From the NCBI RefSeq assembly GCF_030466625.1, contig NZ_JADEVT010000001.1:682001-746000 (forward strand): a DNA stretch of 64,000 bases, read 5' to 3'. Within the stretch, counting starts at the first letter, position 1; each line of letters begins with the position of its first letter. This document shows positions 34,958 to 43,165 of this stretch, one piece after another. The notes under the pieces are model-generated. The model ran no database searches, was not told the DNA's origin, and saw nothing but the letters and a program-made list of their open reading frames with translations. A program made the position numbers and the translations under genes. The stretch is from Nocardioides sp. ChNu-153 (GTDB taxonomy: Bacteria > Actinomycetota > Actinomycetes > Propionibacteriales > Nocardioidaceae).

Positions 34958-36424
34958 ATGGCGCGGGTCGTGGTGGTGGGAGCCGGGGTCGCCGGGCTCG
35001 TGGCGGCGTGGTCGCTCGCGCGGTCGGGGCACGCGGTGACGGTGCTCGAGGCGGACGACGTGGTCGGCGGCAAGCTGCGCACGGCCCGGGTCGCCGGGGT
35101 GTCCGTCGACGTCGGCGCCGAGGCGATGCTCAACCGCCGGCCCGAGGGCGTGGCGCTCGCGGGCGCGCTCGGCCTGCCCGTGACGCACCCGGCGCTGGTG
35201 TCGTCGCGCGTCTGGACCAGCGGCGCCCTGCGCCCCCTGCCCCGCAGCCTCATGGGCGTGCCGCTCGACCTCCCGGGTCTGGAGGCGTCGGGGGTGCTGT
35301 CGGACGAGGGGCTGGCGCGGGTGCGCGCCGAGGTCGACCTGCCCGCGGAGGCGGTCGAGACGGGGGAGGACATCACCGTCGGCGACCTCGTCGACCGCCG
35401 GCTGGGGCCCGAGGTCACCGACCGGCTCGTCGAGCCGCTCCTCGGCGGGGTGTACGCCGGCGACGCGCGCCGCATCTCCGCCCGCGCCGCCGTGCCCCAG
35501 CTGGTCGCGCTGGCCGGCCGTGGCTCGCTGCTCGAGCAGGCCGCCGGGCTGCCCACGACGTACGACGCGCCCGTCTTCGCCGGCATCACCGGCGGGATGG
35601 GACGCCTGCCCCTCGCGCTCGCCGCGGCGGTGCGGGACGCCGGGGGAGTGGTCCGGGAGGGGACCCCCGTGCGCGGGCTCCGCCGTACCGAGCCGGAGGG
35701 GACGACCGGGCGCGCCCCCACCGTGCTGCTCGACGAGGAGGACGTGGAGGCCGACGCCGTCGTGCTCGCCGTGCCCGCGCCCGTCGCCGCGGTGCTGCTG
35801 CGCGACGTGGCGCCGCGGGCGGCCACCGATCTCGAGGCCGTAGCGACGGCGTCCGTCGCGGTGCTCACCTTCGCGTTCCGCGCGGCCGACCTGCCGCCGC
35901 TCGACGCGTCGGGCTTCCTCGTGCCGCCCGTGGAGGGGCGGCGCATCAAGGCCTCCACCTTCTCCTCCGACAAGTGGGCCTGGGTCGCGGACGCCGGACG
36001 CGGCGCCGGGCCCGCGGGCGAGGACCTCCGGTTCCTGCGCACCTCGGTGGGCCGGGCCGGCGACGACGAGGCCGCCCGGCCCGACGCCGACCTCGTGGCC
36101 GACTCGCTCGCCGAGCTCGAGGCCGCCCTGGGCGTCAGCGCGGCGCCGGTCGCCCGCCACGTGCAGCGCTGGCCGGACGGCCTGCCGCAGTACGGTCTCG
36201 GCCACCTCGACCGGGTACGGCGGGTGCGCGCCGCCGTCGCCGCCGTCCCCGGCCTGGCGGTCGCGGGTGCGACGTACGACGGCGTCGGCATCCCCGCCGT
36301 CGTGGCGTCGGCGCACGCGGCCGTGGCGGCGCTCGACCTCGGCGCCGTCGCCGCGCCCCGGTCCGCTCCCGAGCCCGACCCGCGGTCGGGCGCGCGCAGC
36401 GGCGGAGCAGAATGGGGCCCATGA
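34958..36424 (+). CDS. hemG: coproporphyrinogen III / protoporphyrinogen oxidase
   Basis: 488 residues. FAD-binding [17 protein letters not shown] at residues 8-24 with the distal Glu of [14 protein letters not shown], and the C-terminal [19 protein letters not shown] motif. In Gram-positives this HemY-type enzyme (also named CgoX) makes coproporphyrin III in the coproporphyrin-dependent route, consistent with the hemQ gene that overlaps its stop (ATGA). Soluble or peripheral, oxygen-dependent. Confidence 0.93.
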   Translation: MARVVVVGAGVAGLVAAWSLARSGHAVTVLEADDVVGGKLRTARVAGVSVDVGAEAMLNRRPEGVALAGALGLPVTHPALVSSRVWTSGALRPLPRSLMGVPLDLPGLEASGVLSDEGLARVRAEVDLPAEAVETGEDITVGDLVDRRLGPEVTDRLVEPLLGGVYAGDARRISARAAVPQLVALAGRGSLLEQAAGLPTTYDAPVFAGITGGMGRLPLALAAAVRDAGGVVREGTPVRGLRRTEPEGTTGRAPTVLLDEEDVEADAVVLAVPAPVAAVLLRDVAPRAATDLEAVATASVAVLTFAFRAADLPPLDASGFLVPPVEGRRIKASTFSSDKWAWVADAGRGAGPAGEDLRFLRTSVGRAGDDEAARPDADLVADSLAELEAALGVSAAPVARHVQRWPDGLPQYGLGHLDRVRRVRAAVAAVPGLAVAGATYDGVGIPAVVASAHAAVAALDLGAVAAPRSAPEPDPRSGARSGGAEWGP

Positions 36425-37185
36425 GCGCCGAGACGGAGACGACGGGCACCACGAGCACCACCGGGAACGACCCGCAGGAGCACCTGAAGACCAACGCGGC
36501 CAAGCTGCGCGAGATCAACGACACGGTGCGCTACACCATGTGGTCCGTGTTCCGCCTCGAGCACCTGCTGGGCTCCGACGCGAAGCGCAGCAAGGAGGCG
36601 AAGGAGGTCGAGCGCCTCTTCGACGCGCTCGCGAAGGACGGCGTCGTCGTCCGCGGCGTGTACGACGTGTCCGGGCTGCGCGCCGACGCCGACCTCATGG
36701 TCTGGTGGCACGCGGAGGACTCGGTGGCCCTGCAGGCCGCGTACAACCGCTTCCGCAGCACCGCCTTCGGGCGACGCCTCGCGCCCGTGTGGTCGCAGAT
36801 GGCGCTGCACCGGCCGGCGGAGTTCAACCGCAGCCACGTGCCCGCGTTCCTCGCCGACGAGACGGTCAAGGCGCACGTGTGCGTCTACCCGTTCGTGCGG
36901 TCCTACGAGTGGTACCTCCTGCCCGACGAGGAGCGGCGCGCGCTGCTCGTCGAGCACGGCAAGATGGCGCGCCCCTACCCCGACGTGCGCGCCAACACCG
37001 TCAGCTCGTTCGCGCTGGGCGACTACGAGTGGATGCTGGCGTTCGAGGCCGACGACCTCGGCCGCATCGTCGACCTCATGCGCGAGCTGCGCGCCTCCGG
37101 CGCCCGCCGCCACGTGCGCGAGGAGACGCCGTTCTACACCGGTGCGCTGACCCCCGTGCGGGAGCTCGTCGAGCGCCTGCCCTGA
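36421..37185 (+). CDS. hemQ: coproheme decarboxylase HemQ (ChdC)
   Basis: 254 residues. Chlorite-dismutase-like fold. The first 25 residues are Thr-rich and disordered; then [17 protein letters not shown], the conserved [15 protein letters not shown] segment near residue 180, and [11 protein letters not shown]. It decarboxylates coproheme to heme b with hydrogen peroxide, the last step of the route begun by the upstream hemG. Catalytic Tyr is likely in the [12 protein letters not shown] segment. Followed by two strong hairpins. Confidence 0.94.
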   Translation: MSAETETTGTTSTTGNDPQEHLKTNAAKLREINDTVRYTMWSVFRLEHLLGSDAKRSKEAKEVERLFDALAKDGVVVRGVYDVSGLRADADLMVWWHAEDSVALQAAYNRFRSTAFGRRLAPVWSQMALHRPAEFNRSHVPAFLADETVKAHVCVYPFVRSYEWYLLPDEERRALLVEHGKMARPYPDVRANTVSSFALGDYEWMLAFEADDLGRIVDLMRELRASGARRHVREETPFYTGALTPVRELVERLP

Positions 37186-37193
37186 GCCCGGGG

Positions 37194-37230
37194 CGCCGGG
37201 CGCGCGGGCGCGCGGGACCCGCGCCCGGCG
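37194..37230 (+). terminator. hairpin terminator after hemQ
   Basis: Arms CGCCGGGCGCG (37194-37204) and CGCGCCCGGCG (37220-37230), 11-base stem, inner GC-rich loop. Confidence 0.6.
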
Positions 37231-37238
37231 TTCGTGGT

Positions 37239-37267
37239 GCCAGCGCCACGGAATGTCTGGCGCTGGC
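37239..37267. repeat. 10-bp inverted repeat, possible dispersed element
   Basis: GCCAGCGCCA and TGGCGCTGGC with a nine-base loop. A similar GTGCCAGCGCCAC string occurs at 5415-5427 in another intergenic gap, so it may belong to a dispersed hairpin family instead of being a hemQ terminator. Confidence 0.5.
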
Positions 37268-37295
37268 CCCACGCAACCTGCGATCGCGGGTCGAG

Positions 37296-37363
37296 CGGTG
37301 GTCGAGGTGGCCGCGCTAGCCGCCGGTGGTTGAGGTGGCCGCCCCGGCGGCCCTCGAAACCAC
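37296..37363. repeat. left flank repeats of the 13E12 element (two copies)
   Basis: A full 40-bp unit at 37324-37363 preceded by a truncated unit at 37296-37323. The layout is CGGTGGTTGAGGTGG, a GC-rich centre, then CCCTCGAAACCAC. The full unit is the inverted match of the copies on the far side of the HNH gene (39047-39202). Nothing else is seen between hemQ's hairpins and the gene end at 37425. Confidence 0.75.
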
Positions 37364-37424
37364 ACCTGGACATGCCGGTGGCCCCGCCAGGTCCTGCTGG
37401 GGTGGCGGGGTCGGCGCTAGCGGG

Positions 37425-38930
37425 TTAGTTCAGAGGTGTGGTGCCGGTCGAGTCGACGGCGTATCGAAGCCCGTGCGGGCTGGTCCAGAGGTAGGTGCCG
37501 AGGGGGTCGCGGTGGTAATGCCATCGGCGATCGGGCGGATCTGCGCTGGTCGGACTGAAGTCCGGTGGGCTCGCCCCTGACAGCGACGGATGGGTCTTGG
37601 CCCTGTGCTCGCCTCGGCAGAGCGGCGCGAGATTAGTCGTGGATGTCTGGCCGGCGCCGGGTGCTGCTTCCCACCGGTAGGGCTCGGTGTGGTCGAGGTC
37701 GAGCCCTCGTGCAGCTCTGCCGCAGTAAGGGAAGGCGCAGGTGGGCCGGTCGAGGCGCACTCGTTCGGCGATCCGGTCGGGGACCTCGTACGCGTCGACC
37801 GCCACATGCCCGCTGAGGTCGATCACCGGCTTCAAGACCACTTTCGTGCCGGGCGTGCGGCACCAGTCGCGGACCTGGTCGGCCGTGACGAGGCTGCCGG
37901 TGTTCTCGAGGCGGGCGAGGTCGATGCCCGTGGTCCCGGTCGCGGCGTCGATGCCGGGTCCGTCACCGGGTCGGTGTGAGGCGATGGCGGCGTCGGAGAG
38001 GTGGACGTAGAGCACGACCTGACGGGCGGGTGCCCGGGTCGAGCCGGCCGCCTGCCCAGCGTCTGCCTCCGCACCGTAGAGGTCGAGTGCGGTCTGGCGT
38101 CGTGCGAGCTCGCCGAGGGCCATGGAGCGGCGTACGTCGAGGTCCGCGTCGCAACCGGCGGCGGCGAGGTCGGCAGCCACTCGTTGGACGGCGTTGTTCA
38201 GGTCGAGGGCGTCGGCGAGGTCGAGGGTGCCGTGGACGGGCACCACACCGGTCCACGGCGACGCCGCGTCGACGGGAGAGGTCTCGACCGTGAAGTAACG
38301 GCCGGCGTCCGCATCCGCCCGGTCGAGCTCGGCGTTCTCGGGGTCGAACCGCACCACCGCTTCGGCGACGAGGCGCTCGACGGTCGGCATGGTGGCGCGA
38401 TGGGCGACGGGGGCGAGGTTCCGGTCCACGAAGTCAGCCGCCTCGGCGGTCAGCGTGCGGGTCAGGGCCGCGATCTTCCGTGCCCGCCACACCGGCAGTG
38501 CCTGCTTCTGCGTGGCCGGGTCGGCGCCGGCGTGGACCCGGGCCCACAGCCGCGGGAGGCGGTGACGCAGCTCGATCGCGTCACCGACCAACGGCCGGCC
38601 GGACGCGACGGAGCGGCCGAGCGCCGCGGAGATCTCGTACAGGCAGAACTCGGAGACCAGGGGTGCGCCGGGTCCGCCGAGCTCGAGGAACCGGTCACCG
38701 CCCGGCACTGAGCTGGGGTCGTCGTGCCAGAGCCCGAGGGGACCGATGGGGTCGCCCACGACGGCGCCGGCCTTGCCGTCGGTGTGGGCGTCGGCCCAGT
38801 CGGCGACCGCGACGAACGCCGCTACCTCCGCCGCACGCTGGGTCGCTGCAGCGGCTCGGGCGGTAGCGAGCAGCGCCGGCGTGTCGATGGCGGGTGGGGC
38901 CTCGACGACTGCGGTGCTCGGGTGGTTCAT
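37425..38930 (-). CDS. DUF222 / 13E12 repeat family HNH endonuclease
   Basis: 501 residues from ATG 38930; TAGCGT seven bases upstream supports it. DUF222 fills most of the N-terminal 330 residues; the C-terminal HNH zinc finger reads CAFPYC, LDLDHTEPYRW, NLAPLCRGEHRAKTH, so the usual His-His pair before RxKTH is Glu-His here. C-terminal WTSPHGLRYAVD is typical. In mycobacteria this family is carried by REP13E12 repetitive elements. Codon use looks slightly less extreme in GC than in neighbours. Flanked on both sides by inverted 40-bp repeats, so probably a mobile or once mobile unit. Confidence 0.92.
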   Translation of the reverse strand: MNHPSTAVVEAPPAIDTPALLATARAAAATQRAAEVAAFVAVADWADAHTDGKAGAVVGDPIGPLGLWHDDPSSVPGGDRFLELGGPGAPLVSEFCLYEISAALGRSVASGRPLVGDAIELRHRLPRLWARVHAGADPATQKQALPVWRARKIAALTRTLTAEAADFVDRNLAPVAHRATMPTVERLVAEAVVRFDPENAELDRADADAGRYFTVETSPVDAASPWTGVVPVHGTLDLADALDLNNAVQRVAADLAAAGCDADLDVRRSMALGELARRQTALDLYGAEADAGQAAGSTRAPARQVVLYVHLSDAAIASHRPGDGPGIDAATGTTGIDLARLENTGSLVTADQVRDWCRTPGTKVVLKPVIDLSGHVAVDAYEVPDRIAERVRLDRPTCAFPYCGRAARGLDLDHTEPYRWEAAPGAGQTSTTNLAPLCRGEHRAKTHPSLSGASPPDFSPTSADPPDRRWHYHRDPLGTYLWTSPHGLRYAVDSTGTTPLN

Positions 38931-38937
38931 ACGGACA

Positions 38938-38943
38938 ACGCTA
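38938..38943 (-). promoter_or_regulatory. leaderless -10, 13E12 HNH gene
   Basis: TAGCGT on the minus strand, seven bases before the ATG. Confidence 0.5.
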
Positions 38944-39046
38944 GGGGTGGCCACCGACAGTTCCGGGTCCGCGAACGGGGGTTGGGGAAAGAAGTTCTGA
39001 GTCTTTCTCGCCGGGTCCCGGCCGACCTCGCTGTGTCTGCCCGGGC

Positions 39047-39202
39047 GTGGTTTCGAGGGGCGCTGGCGCGCCCACCTCAACCACCGGAGCGCAGACCGCC
39101 GACCTCGTGCGGGCGTGGTTTCGAGGGCCGCTGGCGCGCCCACCTCGACCAGCGCTGGCGCGCCCACCTCGACCACCGCTGACGCGCCCACCTCAACCAC
39201 CG
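39047..39202. repeat. right flank repeats of the 13E12 element (four copies)
   Basis: A full 40-bp unit (39047-39086), a near-full unit (39115-39151) and two truncated units (39152-39178, 39179-39202), all beginning or centred on GAGGG-CGCTGGCGCGCC-CACCTC. Orientation is opposite to the left flank. Together with the stretch to 39287 this is the only gene-free region over 300 bp; the part 38944-39046 shows nothing beyond a locally AT-richer segment (38981-39010). Confidence 0.8.
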
Positions 39203-39275
39203 ACCGGGCGCGGCGGACCCGCGCCGTACCGTCCACCATGTGACCACGCGGGCGACCGCGTCGGGGCGCCTCTGC

Positions 39276-39281
39276 TACGAA
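39276..39281 (+). promoter_or_regulatory. extended -10 of the Cys-leader operon
   Basis: TGC-TACGAA-T: an extended -10, six bases before the leader-peptide ATG 39288. It makes the leader peptide leaderless. Confidence 0.5.
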
Positions 39282-39287
39282 TGACCC

Positions 39288-39398
39288 ATGTCCTCCCACG
39301 GTCTCGCGGTCGCGACGCACGACGCCGTCTGGCGTCTGCACGTCGACCTCCGCCTGACCGCCAGCGCCCTGTGTCGCTGCCGTCGCTGCTCGCTCTGA
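39288..39398 (+). CDS. Cys-rich leader peptide (cysteine attenuator)
   Basis: 36 codons, too short for a usual gene call: begins MSSHGLAVATHD and ends ALCRCRRCSL-stop. Three Cys codons (TGT, TGC, TGC) lie within the last eight. Leaderless start; stops 106 bases before a cysteine dioxygenase gene. Cys-ending leaderless small ORFs are known in mycobacteria as cysteine-responsive attenuators (Ms5788A/Ms4533A-type families). Here stalling on scarce Cys-tRNA, or free passage when cysteine is plentiful, would set expression of cysteine breakdown genes. The sign of control cannot be read from sequence. Confidence 0.75.
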   Translation: MSSHGLAVATHDAVWRLHVDLRLTASALCRCRRCSL

Positions 39399-39411
39399 GA
39401 CCGACCACCAC

Positions 39412-39485
39412 GCCCGCACCGCGGGCCGTCGCCGCGCCAGCGCGCGGCTGAGCACCCGGCACGACCGAGGCCCGGACCACCGGGC
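39412..39485 (+). promoter_or_regulatory. leader hairpins between Cys peptide and cysteine dioxygenase
   Basis: Two perfect stem-loops: GCCCGC-ACC-GCGGGC (39412-39426), starting 13 bases after the leader stop, and GCCCGG-ACCA-CCGGGC (39470-39485), just before the AGGA (39494-39497) of the next gene. GCCGCGCCAGCGCGCGG between them can also fold. The two GCCCG arms could swap partners, giving an attenuator or ribosome-site switch. Confidence 0.5.
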
Positions 39486-39504
39486 GACACCCCAGGACGC
39501 CACC

Positions 39505-40005
39505 ATGACGCTGCAGAACATCCGCCGTACCGACGGACCGGCCCGCGAGACCCCGGCCGGGCTCGCGGTGCTGCCCCTCCTCCAGACGCTCCGCGAGATC
39601 GCCGCGGACCCCGACCTCCACGAGCTGGTCGACCTCACCCACCCCGACCGGCAGTCGCTCGAGCTGCACGCGACGCCCGAGCTGCAGGTGTGGCTGCTGA
39701 CGTGGCCACCCGGGTTCTCGACGGGCTGGCACGACCACGCCGGCTCGCGCGGCGCCTACGCCACCCTGCGGGGTCGGCTGACCGAGCACACGTGGGAGCT
39801 CGGCACCCCCTCGGCCTGGCACGTCGGGCGCGGCGAGGCCCGCGCGTACGCCGGCGGTCACGTGCACACGGTGCGCAACGAGACGGGTACGACGGCACTG
39901 TCGGTCCACGCGTACGCGCCGAAGCTGACCGCGATGACGCGCTACGAGGAGCGCGGCGGGCGCCTGTCCGTGGTCGGCGTCGAGCAGGCGGGGGTGCAGC
40001 TGTGA
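39505..40005 (+). CDS. cysteine dioxygenase
   Basis: 166 residues, bacterial type I CDO. Cupin iron ligands His76 and His78 (WHDHAG) and His121 (HVHTV); the second-sphere SVHAYAP holds His135 and Tyr137. The Cys that crosslinks to the Tyr in animals is Gly here (SRGAY), as in other bacterial enzymes. Oxidises cysteine to cysteine sulfinate with O2. AGGA seven bases before ATG. Controlled by the Cys leader upstream; its stop overlaps the next start (GTGA). Confidence 0.93.
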   Translation: MTLQNIRRTDGPARETPAGLAVLPLLQTLREIAADPDLHELVDLTHPDRQSLELHATPELQVWLLTWPPGFSTGWHDHAGSRGAYATLRGRLTEHTWELGTPSAWHVGRGEARAYAGGHVHTVRNETGTTALSVHAYAPKLTAMTRYEERGGRLSVVGVEQAGVQL

Positions 40006-40505
40006 GCGCCCCGGCCATCGAGACCTGGTACGCGACTGCCGCGACCTCCGCGACCACCCGCACCACCACGCCCCGCACGCCGGCGGCGCCGGCCGGCCCC
40101 CGCTTCGAGGAGGTCTGGTTCGACGGTGTCGACGACATGCTGGCGGAGGCGCGGGCCCGGCTGCACCGCCTGAGCCCGCGGGCGGCGTACCAGTCCGTGC
40201 TGTGGCGCCGGGCGCTGATCGTCGACATCCGTCCCGAGCGGACCCGCCGCGAGCAGGGCGAGGTCGACCCGCGCCTGCGTCCGGTCGTCGTCGAGCGGGT
40301 CGACCTGGAGTGGCTGCTCGACCCGCGCAGCCCGCAGCGCCTGCCGGAGGCGGACTACGACCTCGCGGTGGTGGTGCTGGACGCCCACGGCACGACCTCG
40401 TCGCTGGCGGCCGAGTCGCTGCAGCGCCTGGGCCTCCACGACGCCACCGACGTGGTCGGCGGCTTCGCGGCCTGGCGGGGTCAGGGGATGCCGACCGTCT
40501 CCTGA
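40002..40505 (+). CDS. rhodanese-fold protein lacking the catalytic Cys
   Basis: 167 residues from GTG. Rhodanese landmarks are present: LIVDIRPE near 72, the P-loop-like LDAHGTTSSLAAESLQRLG near 126-144, and VVGGFAAWRGQG near the end. The active-site loop normally begins with the persulfide Cys; here the position is Asp127, and the whole protein contains no cysteine. Co-translated with cysteine dioxygenase, as in many actinomycetes. It may bind a sulfur metabolite or the dioxygenase instead of transferring sulfur. Last 25 bases overlap the convergent acyltransferase gene. Confidence 0.85.
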   Translation: MSAPAIETWYATAATSATTRTTTPRTPAAPAGPRFEEVWFDGVDDMLAEARARLHRLSPRAAYQSVLWRRALIVDIRPERTRREQGEVDPRLRPVVVERVDLEWLLDPRSPQRLPEADYDLAVVVLDAHGTTSSLAAESLQRLGLHDATDVVGGFAAWRGQGMPTVS

Positions 40506-41551
40506 CGGCTGATCGAGCGCTGGGCCCGGCGGGCGAGGATCTTGTCCTTGACCGCCAGGCTCGGCTTCTCGACGACGTGCCACGAGACGTAGGCGAGCGC
40601 CGCGGTCACGAGGGCAACGACGACGAAGTTCACCGCGAGCCGCGTCGTGCCGAACCACAGCACGAAGAGCTGCTGCACGGGGAACGCCCACAGGTACATC
40701 CCGTAGGACAGGTCGCCGAAGCGGGCGGCGCGCCGGAAGTACGGCGTGCTGCCCATCCCGACGACGAGCACGACGTAGGGCAACGTCAGCCAGGCGTACC
40801 AGTGCAGCTGGTCCGGACGCACCTGCTGCACCAGCACGTGCGCCGCGAGCAGCGCGACGGCGACGTCGGCGCGCAGGAAGCCCCGGCCCCACCGCTCGAC
40901 CGCGAGGCGGATGAGCGAGCCCGCCATGAACAGCACGGCGAACCGGGCGAACTGCTCCGGCGCGAAGCCCCACACGCGGTCGAAGGTGCCGTTGGGCTGG
41001 TAGGCGACCCAGCACAGCCCGAGCACCACGACGAGCAGGGCGGCGAGGCGGAAGCGGTGGTCGCGCAGCACCAGCAGCGGCACCAGCAGGTAGCAGACGA
41101 ACTCCATGGGCAGCGTCCACAGCGACCCGTTGATCGACGCCGGGTAGGGCAGGTCGTCTGTCACGCCGGGCAGCACGTTCTGGTGGTAGAGCGCGATGTT
41201 GCGGAAGTAGTCCCAGGTCAGCGGGTCCGAGAAGTACGAGCGGGCGCCCACCGACGAGGCCAGCGGTCCCAGCACGAGCGCGGTCACCGCCACGAGCACC
41301 GCGAGGGCGGGGAAGATGCGCAGGCACCGCGCGGCGAAGTAGGCGACCAGGTCGCGCTTCGACGCCCAGCTCGCTGCGATCAGGTAGCCCGAGATCGAGA
41401 AGAAGATGACGACGCCGAGCGTCTCGAGGGAGAACCCGCCGAACTTCGGCGTCTCCTCGGCGCGCCCGACGAGCACGAACCCGTGCCCGACGAGCACCAT
41501 GAGGGCGCCGACGAGGCGCAGCCCGTCGAGGTTGTTGGTGCGGTGATCCAC
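40481..41551 (-). CDS. acyltransferase 3 family membrane protein
   Basis: 356 residues. About ten membrane helices; the first contains the conserved His (LVGHGFVL), followed by the Arg-rich RCLRIFPAL loop and, late, FGDLSYGMYLWAFPVQQ and HVVEKPSL, all typical of PF01757 O-acyltransferases that acetylate envelope sugars. GTG start with TAGGGT seven bases upstream. The AlgX/AlgJ-like lipoprotein about 0.5 kb away could be a functional partner in exopolysaccharide acetylation. Confidence 0.92.
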   Translation of the reverse strand: MDHRTNNLDGLRLVGALMVLVGHGFVLVGRAEETPKFGGFSLETLGVVIFFSISGYLIAASWASKRDLVAYFAARCLRIFPALAVLVAVTALVLGPLASSVGARSYFSDPLTWDYFRNIALYHQNVLPGVTDDLPYPASINGSLWTLPMEFVCYLLVPLLVLRDHRFRLAALLVVVLGLCWVAYQPNGTFDRVWGFAPEQFARFAVLFMAGSLIRLAVERWGRGFLRADVAVALLAAHVLVQQVRPDQLHWYAWLTLPYVVLVVGMGSTPYFRRAARFGDLSYGMYLWAFPVQQLFVLWFGTTRLAVNFVVVALVTAALAYVSWHVVEKPSLAVKDKILARRAQRSISRQETVGIP

Positions 41552-41558
41552 CCGCGGA

Positions 41559-41564
41559 ACCCTA
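41559..41564 (-). promoter_or_regulatory. leaderless -10, acyltransferase gene
   Basis: TAGGGT on the minus strand, seven bases before the GTG. Confidence 0.5.
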
Positions 41565-41587
41565 CGGGGTCGCGGGCGGGTCCCCGC

Positions 41588-41992
41588 TCAGGCCTCCGGG
41601 CGCGGCTCGAGCGTCAGCGAGATCGAGTTGATGCAGTAGCGGTCGCCGGTCGGCGTGCCGTACCCGTCGGGGAACACGTGCCCCAGGTGCGAGCCGCACG
41701 ACGCGCAGCGGACCTCGACGCGCTTCATGCCGTGGGAGTTGTCCTCGATGTACTCGATCGTGTCGCTGATCGGCTGGTAGAACGACGGCCAGCCGCAGCC
41801 CGAGTGGAACTTGGTGTCGGACTCGAACAGCTTCGCCGAGCACGCCTTGCAGCGGTAGACGCCGGTCGTCTCGGTGTCGGTGTACTCACCCGTGAACGCG
41901 CGCTCCGTGCCGGCCTGGCGGAGCACCGCGTACTCGGCGGGGGACAGCTCGGACCGCCACTGCTCGTCGGTCTTCTCCACGTCGTAGGCCAT
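41588..41992 (-). CDS. msrB: peptide-methionine (R)-S-oxide reductase MsrB
   Basis: 134 residues. The two CxxC zinc motifs (YRCKACSAKL and VRCASCGSHLGH) and the catalytic Cys in RYCINSISL are all present, with GCGWPSFYQP. Reduces R-epimers of methionine sulfoxide, complementing msrA at 22 kb. ATG with TATCGT seven bases upstream, hence leaderless; unlike msrA no SigR-type promoter is visible. Confidence 0.96.
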   Translation of the reverse strand: MAYDVEKTDEQWRSELSPAEYAVLRQAGTERAFTGEYTDTETTGVYRCKACSAKLFESDTKFHSGCGWPSFYQPISDTIEYIEDNSHGMKRVEVRCASCGSHLGHVFPDGYGTPTGDRYCINSISLTLEPRPEA

Positions 41993-41999
41993 GGGGTCA

Positions 42000-42021
42000 A
42001 CGATACGGACCGGCCTACGAT
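42000..42021. promoter_or_regulatory. divergent promoters, msrB and AlgX-like lipoprotein
   Basis: Minus: TATCGT (42000-42005), seven bases from the msrB ATG. Plus: TACGAT (42016-42021), giving a leader of about 28 bases with GGAGG before the GTG at 42056. Confidence 0.45.
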
Positions 42022-42055
42022 CGACCCAGCTCGTTCGCCCAGGGAGGACACGCCC

Positions 42056-43165
42056 GTGCGCCAGTGCCGCCGTACCGTCGCGGGTGCCGCGCTGCTCCTC
42101 GCCCTCGCGGGGTGCTCCGGGACCTCCGACGAGGCGGGTCCCGCGGACGACCCGGCGAGCAGCACGACCAACAGAACCAATACGACCGGCACGCCCGGTA
42201 CGCCGCCCGAGGCCGCCGACGACCCTGCCGCCGCCGACCCGTGGGGGCCGGAGCGCCGCGCCGCGTCCGAGGCGGCGTTCACCGAGGCCGTCGCGGCGGC
42301 GGGCACGTCGTACGTCGTGGGGGAGGACGGCTTCCACTTCTTCGGCGACGACCGCAACCTGAACCTCTCCCAGGCGCTCGGCCGGGTGCGCCTCGACGCG
42401 GCCGGGGCGCAGGAGTGGGCGACCTACCTCACCGACCTGCAGGCGCGGGCCGAGGCCGGGGGCGCCGTGTTCCGCGCCGTCGTCGCCCCCGCGAAGTGGG
42501 ACGTGCACCGCGACCGGCTGCCCGCCTGGGCGCGGGAGCTGTCGGGGGAGACCTCGGCGCAGGTGCTGCGCCGCCTCCACCCCGACCTGCCGCTCGTCGA
42601 CGTGCGCGCGGTGCTGCGCGACGCGCCGTACCCGACCTACGACCCGCTCGACAGCCACTGGACCCCGTACGGCGGGTGGCTGGCGTGGGCGGCCGTGGTC
42701 GCCGACCTGGAGGCGGCGGGCGTCGAGGGCCTCGCGCTGCCCGAGATGGTCGACGTCGCCACCGTGCCCTCGAACAACGAGCTCGCGGACCTCGGCGTGC
42801 CCGACGCGCCGCCGGTGCGGACCGTGCCGGTGTTCGACGGCCCGCAGCCGCCGTCCGAGGTGACCGGTCCCGACGGGGCGCTGCCGGCGAGCGCGGGCGG
42901 GGTCGTGGCGCTCGGGGCCATGCCCGCCGAGACGCGCACCCCGGGCGCGCTCGGCACCGCCGAGGTGCTGCTGCTGCGCGACTCGATGCTCACCCTCGTG
43001 TCGCCGGCGATCGTGCGCACCAGCCCCCGCACGCTGCAGCACTCCCACGGCATCGCGGGCACCGGGCCCGTCCCCGACGTCGGCGCGCTGGTCGCCCGGG
43101 AGAGCCCCGACGTGGTGTTGCTCGTGCTCGCCGAGCGCTACCTCGGCGCGGGCCCGCCCGGCTGA
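42056..43165 (+). CDS. AlgX/AlgJ-like SGNH lipoprotein
   Basis: 369 residues from GTG with GGAGG eight bases upstream. Signal peptide and lipobox LALAGC (Cys near 20), then a Thr/Pro/Ala linker. The body resembles AlgX/AlgJ-type SGNH domains: catalytic Asp-His in DSHWTPYGGWLAW near 200 and the Ser block LLLRDSML near 310. Such proteins acetylate exopolysaccharides outside the membrane. The acyltransferase 3 gene on the other side of msrB could supply acetyl groups; this is inference. The last 28 bases overlap the convergent cyclase gene. Confidence 0.8.
   Translation: MRQCRRTVAGAALLLALAGCSGTSDEAGPADDPASSTTNRTNTTGTPGTPPEAADDPAAADPWGPERRAASEAAFTEAVAAAGTSYVVGEDGFHFFGDDRNLNLSQALGRVRLDAAGAQEWATYLTDLQARAEAGGAVFRAVVAPAKWDVHRDRLPAWARELSGETSAQVLRRLHPDLPLVDVRAVLRDAPYPTYDPLDSHWTPYGGWLAWAAVVADLEAAGVEGLALPEMVDVATVPSNNELADLGVPDAPPVRTVPVFDGPQPPSEVTGPDGALPASAGGVVALGAMPAETRTPGALGTAEVLLLRDSMLTLVSPAIVRTSPRTLQHSHGIAGTGPVPDVGALVARESPDVVLLVLAERYLGAGPPG

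Noticed and set aside
37296-39202. Classical insertion sequence
   Set aside because: No transposase, no clear target-site duplication, and the flanking repeats are multi-copy arrays rather than single terminal inverted repeats.
38931-39638. N-terminal extension of the HNH gene through the repeat array to an ATG at 39638
   Set aside because: Would run antisense to the leader peptide and cysteine dioxygenase and translate the repeats; ATG 38930 has a -10 at the right distance and starts the conserved domain.
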